Shown here piece after piece: positions 7,251-11,945 of a DNA stretch of 11,945 bases. Location of the stretch: positions 1-11,945 of the forward strand of contig DMCJ01000017.1 of NCBI GenBank assembly GCA_003446735.1, given 5' to 3'. Position numbers and translations under genes: made by a program. Positions within the stretch are counted from its first letter, which is position 1. The number at the start of each line of letters is the position of its first letter. The notes beneath the pieces were generated by a model, which made no database searches, was not told where the DNA came from, and saw nothing but the letters and a program-made list of their open reading frames with translations. Source of the DNA: Lachnospiraceae bacterium. Its GTDB lineage: Bacteria > Bacillota > Clostridia > Lachnospirales > Lachnospiraceae.

Positions 7251-10200
7251 GGCTTTCAAAAAAGAGTTTTGCAACATTAGGACTCATATTCATAACATTT
7301 CTCGCAGCGATACAGTATATATTCCTGCGCAATGTTCCCGAAGATATATCCACATTTTCATTTGTGTTCATCACAAATGTGATGGGATTTCTGATCCTGG
7401 GTCTTCTTCAGTTTAAGAAGCTTATAAAGATCGAAAAAAAGACTCTGAAAAAAGGACTGATCTTTGCAATTGAACTTACGGGATTTAACTTTTTCGTACT
7501 CCTTGGTTCGAGAAATACCGATGCTGTCATAGTATCGAGTGTTGTCAGCCTTTACTTTGTATTTATAACGCCGATGCTCCTTCTGCTTAAGAAGAAGACC
7601 AATTTCTTCTCGGCCGTGGCTTCGGTGATAGCTATCATAGCTCTTTTACTCATGTTCGGCGCGGATACAAATGCTCTTTTTTCTTCCGCAAACGTGATCT
7701 ATCTTATCATTGCGGATCTTTTCTTTGCCGCCTATGTCGTGAGCGTTTCCATTTTGGGAGAAGAAGAGGATTCGGTAAAACTGACCTTGTCGCAGATGAT
7801 ATTTTCTTCAATCTTAGCTCTCTTTGGATGGGGCATAGAGTGCCTGATAAGCGGAAAAGCCCCGGTTGTCCCTACGGATAAGCAGTTCTGGATAAGCGCA
7901 CTTTTTATGGGAATATTCATACGTGCGATATACGGACTTATACAGTTATCCTGTCAGAAGCATGTATCTGCTCTGAAAGCTTCGTTGATATTTGCATCCG
8001 AGATCATAATCACACTTGCTACAAATCCTTTTATGTGCCGCATATTCGGAATGGATTATACTCCGGCCACAACTTATCAGGTGATCGGTGCCGTACTGTT
8101 TATCATAGCGACACTGATGGTAGATGAGACCGTGATGGAAAAACTCGGATATGAGGATATACAGGAGACCGAGATCGTAAATGAGAACGGTGAGATCATT
8201 AAAAAGGTTTCGGTTGCGAGCAAGGTCATAATAATGACGCTTACGTTTTCCATCATTACGCTTATCCTCTCAACCGTGATCTGCTTAAGTGCAATTCATT
8301 TCATTCGTAATTCCGCGATCTCGGGATCCAAGGAGCTTGGCGACAGCGCATCCATGGTCAGCTCGATAGCGATGATGAGCCAGCTTGAGGAAAAGATATC
8401 AAATCAGGCGGAGGATAAGACCCTGCTTGCCGAGGAGAAACTCTCCGCATATTCGGATGCCATCATTTCGGCAGCAGCTTTTGCACATTCACTTTATACA
8501 AATCCCGATTCCTATCCGGACAAGGAAGTTGAAAAACCCATGGACATAAATGCCGGGAAATGGGTAATGCAAAGGACGATAGCCGATAAGAGCATACCTT
8601 ATGAAGACTTAAGGGATGAGAGCGGACTTCTGGGGAACATGATAGATGTATTTAAACCCATGGCAGAAGTAAACGATAACGTTTCCACCATTTACTTAGG
8701 CACGAAAGACGGTCTCCTTATAAGCTACGATCCGTTCTCCGATACCGGTGATAATGTGGGAGAAGGCTATTTCGAATTCAGGGAAACTTCGTGGTATAAC
8801 CGCGCGAAAGAGTGCTATGACAAAGGAATAGATTACTCGTTTACGGATACATATCAGGACAACTACGGAAGAGGTCTTACCATAACCTGTGTGGCTCCCG
8901 TCATAGATGCTAAGGGTGATTTTTACGGATGTGTATGTATTGACGTATTAATGAGTGAGCTTAACAGATCCATGGTAAATGACGGTATCGTCATTCCGAG
9001 TGAGGCGATACTCATAGACGGAAAAGGAAAATACATTGCCGGAAGAGATATAGATCCTTCGCTTGATAATCTCGGTAATATATTTGATGAGAACGACAGA
9101 TCGGTGCTTCATTTTGCGGGTGAAGAGATACTTGCAAATGACAGCGGGGTAGCCACCGTGGGAGAAGGGGATGACGCAAGATATATCGCTTATTCCACGA
9201 TAGATTCCACCGGATGGAAGCTCTGCATCATAAGTCCCGCTTCGTCGGTGTTAAGACCGGCTGAGGTGATAAAGGAAAGCATTGAAGAAAATACTGACAG
9301 CGTTGTGAATACGGTCATGAAAGGAATCATGATGGTGATTCAGAGCTGCCTGGTGCTTACCGCGGTCATCCTGCTTGTAGTAACGCTCTTTACGGGAAAG
9401 GTGTCCAGAAGGATATCGGATCCTTTAAAGCGTTTGGAGCGCGATGTGGAAAACATAAGCGGAGGAAACCTGGATATACGTACCGAAGTTGCTACCAACG
9501 ACGAGATCGGAAGCCTCGCAAGGTCATTTAACAATATGACCGATTCGCTTCAGAAGTATATCGAAGACCTGAAGGAGGTAACGGCTAAGGAAGAGAGAAT
9601 AGCCGGTGAGCTTTCGGTAGCGACAAATATACAGGCGAGCATGCTCCCCAATAACTTCGAAAATTTCTCGCCCCACAGTGAATTTAGTCTCTTTGCTCAC
9701 ATGACCCCTGCCAAGGAAGTGGGCGGAGATTTCTATGATTTCTTCCTTGTGGACGATGATCATCTTGCTCTTGTTATGGCGGATGTTTCCGGTAAGGGTG
9801 TCCCTGCGGCGCTCTTTATGGTGATATCCAAGACCCTTATAAAGAACAGGGCTCAGATGGGAGGAAGCCCGGCAGAAGTCTTAGCTTATGCGAATGACAA
9901 TCTGTGCGAAGGAAACGATGCCGAGCTCTTCGTTACCGTATGGCTTGCGATAATCGAGATATCGACCGGAAAAGGTATCGCTGCCAACGCGGGACATGAA
10001 CATCCTGCTATCAAACGCAGGGATGGAAAGTTTGAGTTTGTAAAATATCGTCATTCTCCCGCTGTAGCTACGATGGAAGGAATAAAGTTCAGAGAGCATG
10101 AATTTGAGATAAACCCCGGTGACACTCTCTTTGTTTACACCGACGGAGTGCCTGAGGCTACAAATGCAGGTAATGAGCTCTTCGGTCCCGAGAGGTTGAT

Positions 10201-10336
10201 CGATGCGCTCAACAAAGAGCCTGATGCCGCTCCGGAAGAACTCCTTGATAATGTAAACGAAGCGCTTAATGATTTTGTAAAGGATGCACCGCAGTTTGAT
10301 GATACAACGATGATGGCAATAAAGTGGAACTTGTAA
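7247..10336 (+). CDS. fusion of DMT/EamA-like membrane domain, Cache sensor, HAMP and SpoIIE/PP2C phosphatase
   Basis: A 1029-aa multi-domain membrane phosphatase. Residues 8-293 contain about ten hydrophobic helices in the pattern of a DMT-superfamily transporter of the EamA type. A linker (about 295-322) leads to a transmembrane helix (326-350), an extracellular double-Cache-like sensor (about 355-685; note SYDPFSDTGDN, ETSWYNRAKE and CVCIDVLMSEL), another helix (692-716), HAMP (about 717-770, with ISDPLKRLERDVENISGGNL and NDEIGSLARSFNNM), a short coiled coil, and the PP2C domain (796-1029). Metal ligands are present: Asp828 in EVGGDFYD, Asp846 in MADVSGKG, Asp966 in YTDGVPEA and Asp1018/1019 in FDDTT. 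SpoIIE-type phosphatases remove phosphate from STAS proteins, here probably the product of 1404-1700, in response to a ligand. The start ATG 7247 overlaps the previous stop (ATGA) and has GGAGG at 7236-7240. Joining a ten-helix transporter-like domain to Cache-HAMP-PP2C is unusual. Confidence 0.93.
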   Translation: MRLSKKSFATLGLIFITFLAAIQYIFLRNVPEDISTFSFVFITNVMGFLILGLLQFKKLIKIEKKTLKKGLIFAIELTGFNFFVLLGSRNTDAVIVSSVVSLYFVFITPMLLLLKKKTNFFSAVASVIAIIALLLMFGADTNALFSSANVIYLIIADLFFAAYVVSVSILGEEEDSVKLTLSQMIFSSILALFGWGIECLISGKAPVVPTDKQFWISALFMGIFIRAIYGLIQLSCQKHVSALKASLIFASEIIITLATNPFMCRIFGMDYTPATTYQVIGAVLFIIATLMVDETVMEKLGYEDIQETEIVNENGEIIKKVSVASKVIIMTLTFSIITLILSTVICLSAIHFIRNSAISGSKELGDSASMVSSIAMMSQLEEKISNQAEDKTLLAEEKLSAYSDAIISAAAFAHSLYTNPDSYPDKEVEKPMDINAGKWVMQRTIADKSIPYEDLRDESGLLGNMIDVFKPMAEVNDNVSTIYLGTKDGLLISYDPFSDTGDNVGEGYFEFRETSWYNRAKECYDKGIDYSFTDTYQDNYGRGLTITCVAPVIDAKGDFYGCVCIDVLMSELNRSMVNDGIVIPSEAILIDGKGKYIAGRDIDPSLDNLGNIFDENDRSVLHFAGEEILANDSGVATVGEGDDARYIAYSTIDSTGWKLCIISPASSVLRPAEVIKESIEENTDSVVNTVMKGIMMVIQSCLVLTAVILLVVTLFTGKVSRRISDPLKRLERDVENISGGNLDIRTEVATNDEIGSLARSFNNMTDSLQKYIEDLKEVTAKEERIAGELSVATNIQASMLPNNFENFSPHSEFSLFAHMTPAKEVGGDFYDFFLVDDDHLALVMADVSGKGVPAALFMVISKTLIKNRAQMGGSPAEVLAYANDNLCEGNDAELFVTVWLAIIEISTGKGIAANAGHEHPAIKRRDGKFEFVKYRHSPAVATMEGIKFREHEFEINPGDTLFVYTDGVPEATNAGNELFGPERLIDALNKEPDAAPEELLDNVNEALNDFVKDAPQFDDTTMMAIKWNL

Positions 10337-10340
10337 GGTG
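10335..10340 (+). promoter_or_regulatory. ribosome binding site that sets the kinase start
   Basis: AAGGTG overlaps the phosphatase stop codon and lies 6 bases before ATG 10347. The GTG at 10338 in the same frame is therefore more likely part of the ribosome site than the start; no ribosome site precedes it. The arrangement suggests coupled translation of phosphatase and kinase. Confidence 0.6.
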
Positions 10341-10346
10341 AATATC

Positions 10347-10757
10347 ATGAAAGAGTTGGAAGTTAAAGCCGAAAAAGAAAAATTAGATGAAGTGCTCGAT
10401 TTCATACACGGTATCCTGGATGAAACGCAGTGTTCGATGAAGACCATGATGGTGATAGATCTGTGTGTGGAAGAAGTGTTCGTAAATATCGCCAGCTACG
10501 CCTATGGTAATGAAGTGGGAAATGCAAAGGTAGGAGTCGAACTTGATCAGGATAGATCGCAGGTCAAACTTATCTTTTCCGATTCCGGAGTGCCCTATGA
10601 TCCTCTGGCAAAAGAAGATCCGGACATAAGTCTCTCTGTTGAAGAGAGGCAGATCGGCGGGCTTGGGATATTCCTCGTAAAGAAGAAAATGGATGACGTC
10701 ATCTATGAATATAAAGACGGGCAGAATGTACTTACGCTCGTTAAAAAACTGAGCTGA
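10347..10757 (+). CDS. RsbW/SpoIIAB-like anti-sigma factor kinase (HATPase_c_2)
   Basis: A 136-aa single GHKL ATPase domain of the anti-sigma kinase type, which phosphorylates a STAS partner and, in classical systems, sequesters a sigma factor. The N box is VEEVFVNIASYAY (residues 41-53), with Glu43 as likely catalytic base and Asn47 as magnesium ligand. The G1 box is DSGVPYDP (79-86) and the G2 box is IGGLGIFLVKKKMDD (103-117). Its length is usual for the family. It is the last gene of the block, 10 bp after the phosphatase, so kinase and phosphatase of opposite effect are made together. No sigma factor gene is present in the window, so whether it acts on a distant sigma factor or on another target cannot be told from here. 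Using GTG 10338 would add three residues. Confidence 0.92.
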   Translation: MKELEVKAEKEKLDEVLDFIHGILDETQCSMKTMMVIDLCVEEVFVNIASYAYGNEVGNAKVGVELDQDRSQVKLIFSDSGVPYDPLAKEDPDISLSVEERQIGGLGIFLVKKKMDDVIYEYKDGQNVLTLVKKLS

Positions 10758-10776
10758 ACACCTCCGGCGTAAAATT

Positions 10777-11706
10777 TTAATAGTAGTGAAGTCCGTCTTT
10801 GATGCAGGAGACGTTGATCTGCGTGCGCATCCCTGCAAATTCGCCGTCCGTATGGACTGTAAGAGGCGTATCCACGCGTATCTCCGCGCTTGATGTGCGA
10901 TAGAAATGAATGCTTTTTGAATATTTGTGAAGTCCGAAAAATGCCAGCGGCAGAAGGAATAATATCCTGGGCTTGCTTATCCCGGCTGCGACGACTAAGT
11001 CGATCTTTCCGTCATTTGAGTCTGCGTCGGGCGCAAAGCGGATTCCTCCGCCTTCGTATTTGTGGATCATGGCAGCAGCGAATATGAACCTGTCGAAATG
11101 AAGCTCTTCTCCGTTATCCAATGTTATATAAGCTGTTGAGAGCGGCATCTTACGAAGAGATTTTATTGCTGTGGCCACATAGGTTAGCTTTCCCAAGCCG
11201 ATGCGGTTTAAGGTGTGTTTCATTTTGGAATCGAGCGCTTCCTTACATACGGATGCGTCATATCCAATACCGCAGCTTACGGCAAAGCGGCGCTTCTTGC
11301 CTTCAGCAAAAGATAAAAGTCCGGTATCGGCTTTCTTTTCGGGAAGATCATCTTTTCTGTATTTTTCAATAAATGACGAAAAATCCCTTTGTATATCAAG
11401 AGCTCTTGCAAGGTCGTTGCTCGATCCCGTGGGGAAATAAACAAGACGGATCTTAGCAAGAACATCGGTAAGTACGTTTATGGTCTCATTTACGGTCCCG
11501 TCGCCGCCAAGGACGCATACAACGGGCCTGTCCTTATCCTTGCTTACCAGGGATAAGAGTTCCTTTTCGACGGTTTTGATACCGCCTTTTTTTGTCTTAA
11601 AAGCTTTATAAACGATGGAAGAGTCTTTGAGGATCGTCTCAAATTCAGACCATATCCGCGCGCCTCTTCCGGATCTGGAAGCAGGATTTACTATAATGTA
11701 GAGCAT
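10777..11706 (-). CDS. diacylglycerol kinase family lipid kinase
   Basis: A 309-aa protein of the DAGK/YegS/sphingosine-kinase-like family, which phosphorylates diacylglycerol or a related lipid at the membrane and recycles lipid by-products of envelope synthesis. The start IIVNPASRSGRG (residues 4-15) and the nucleotide-binding GGDGTVNE (67-74) and FPTGSSNDLAR (91-101) are diagnostic. A second conserved lipid-kinase region includes RFAVSCGIGYDASV and, near the end, RVDTPLTVHTDGE. Length is usual for the family and no truncation is seen. The start ATG (complement 11704-11706) has a GAGAGG site 5 bases upstream (complement 11712-11717). The gene converges on the kinase at 10757 with only 19 bp between the stops and no obvious terminator hairpin. 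It is probably not part of the exporter block. Exact substrate is unknown, so no gene symbol is given. Confidence 0.93.
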   Translation of the reverse strand: MLYIIVNPASRSGRGARIWSEFETILKDSSIVYKAFKTKKGGIKTVEKELLSLVSKDKDRPVVCVLGGDGTVNETINVLTDVLAKIRLVYFPTGSSNDLARALDIQRDFSSFIEKYRKDDLPEKKADTGLLSFAEGKKRRFAVSCGIGYDASVCKEALDSKMKHTLNRIGLGKLTYVATAIKSLRKMPLSTAYITLDNGEELHFDRFIFAAAMIHKYEGGGIRFAPDADSNDGKIDLVVAAGISKPRILFLLPLAFFGLHKYSKSIHFYRTSSAEIRVDTPLTVHTDGEFAGMRTQINVSCIKDGLHYY

Positions 11707-11739
11707 TTTAACCTCTCAAAAGCAATTTATTTGATAAAT

Positions 11740-11748
11740 AGTATAGCA
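11740..11748 (-). promoter_or_regulatory. possible extended -10 promoter of the lipid kinase gene
   Basis: On the - strand, TGC followed by TATACT (complement 11748-11740) forms an extended -10 element, five of six to consensus. No good -35 is found 16-18 bp upstream, which is acceptable for extended -10 promoters. Transcription would begin near 11733, about 27 bases before the start codon. Confidence 0.4.
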
Positions 11749-11814
11749 CAAATCTTTTTTTCGTGGTAGTATATATGGTGCGTCAGTTTGTTTTGCACGT
11801 ATTATTAGTAAACC

Positions 11815-11820
11815 GGAGGA
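11815..11820 (+). promoter_or_regulatory. ribosome binding site of glyA
   Basis: GGAGGA lies 6 bases before ATG 11827 and sets the glyA start. The 120-bp gap between the divergent lipid kinase and glyA genes (11707-11826) also holds weak -10-like sequences on the + strand (TATATA at 11770-11775, TATTAT at 11800-11805), but none has a convincing -35, so no glyA promoter is called. Confidence 0.8.
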
Positions 11821-11826
11821 ATAAAT

Positions 11827-11945
11827 ATGTATTCATTGGACGAAGTAAAAAAAGTCGATCCCGATGTGGCTAAGGCCATAGAAGACGAGCAGGCAAGGCA
11901 GAACAGCCATATCGAGCTCATCGCATCGGAAAACTGGGTCAGCAA
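11827..11945 (+). CDS. glyA: serine hydroxymethyltransferase, N-terminal end (partial)
   Basis: The first 39 codons of a PLP-dependent serine hydroxymethyltransferase, which interconverts serine and glycine while loading one carbon onto tetrahydrofolate in the cytoplasm. The start MYSLDEVKKVDPDVAKAI, the EDEQARQNSHIELIASEN region and the following WVS match the conserved N-terminus; ELIASEN is the family hallmark. The rest of the gene, including the PLP lysine, lies beyond the window. It is transcribed away from the lipid kinase gene and shows no link to the exporter block. Confidence 0.95.
   Translation, partial: MYSLDEVKKVDPDVAKAIEDEQARQNSHIELIASENWVS

Noticed and set aside
1404..10757. 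Sporulation spoIIA/spoIIE locus
   Set aside because: STAS, kinase and SpoIIE domains are present, but there is no sigma-F gene, the order is wrong, and the phosphatase has Cache and HAMP rather than the SpoIIE sporulation architecture.
10740..10800. Bidirectional terminator between the converging kinase and lipid kinase genes
   Set aside because: The short AAAATTTT palindrome has no GC-rich stem beside it, so no intrinsic terminator can be supported.
1..11945. CRISPR array, insertion sequence, tRNA or rRNA genes
   Set aside because: No spaced direct repeats, transposase motifs, terminal inverted repeats or tRNA-like cloverleaf sequences were seen by eye.

Overview
The window is ordinary chromosomal DNA from a low-to-moderate GC, Gram-positive anaerobe. 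The best guess is Clostridia, family Lachnospiraceae, possibly Butyrivibrio or a relative. The guess rests on strong AGGAGG ribosome sites, frequent ATA, CTT and GGA codons, the style of the AspS and GlyA ends, and a microcin-type (NHLM) exporter family common in that group. It is inference; no marker gene here fixes the genus.

Layout. (1) Positions 1-215 are the 3' end of aspS. It overlaps by one base a small cysteine-peptidase-like gene (215-970). (2) A 124-bp gap carries a good sigma-A-type promoter (1030-1058). (3) From 1095 to 10757 lies one tightly packed + strand block of eight genes with gaps of at most 30 bp and two overlaps, most likely one operon. In order they encode: a 92-aa double-glycine leader peptide, a STAS anti-anti-sigma-type protein, a 73-aa stub of the NHLM HlyD-like adaptor, a C39-peptidase ABC exporter (NHLM ABC1), the partner NHLM ABC2, a stand-alone DUF2156 protein (LPG-synthase C-terminal, GNAT-like fold), a 1029-aa fusion of a drug/metabolite-transporter-like (EamA/DMT) domain with a Cache sensor, HAMP and SpoIIE/PP2C phosphatase, and an RsbW-like HATPase kinase. 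(4) A convergent diacylglycerol-kinase-family gene lies on the - strand (10777-11706). (5) The 5' end of glyA starts at 11827.

How the block may work (inference). The C39 domain of ABC1 should cut the peptide after Gly-Gly and export it, with ABC2 as partner. STAS, HATPase kinase and SpoIIE phosphatase are the three parts of a partner-switching signalling module. The phosphatase is membrane-bound with an extracellular Cache sensor, so an external ligand would set the phosphorylation state of the STAS protein. No sigma factor is encoded here. The output is therefore open: a sigma factor elsewhere, or direct control of the exporter whose genes sit between STAS and phosphatase. The combination of a dedicated peptide exporter with a complete, sensor-equipped partner switch, a reduced adaptor and a lipid- or aminoacyl-transferase-like enzyme is the main point of interest. 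The flanking aspS, diacylglycerol kinase and glyA genes look like housekeeping neighbours.
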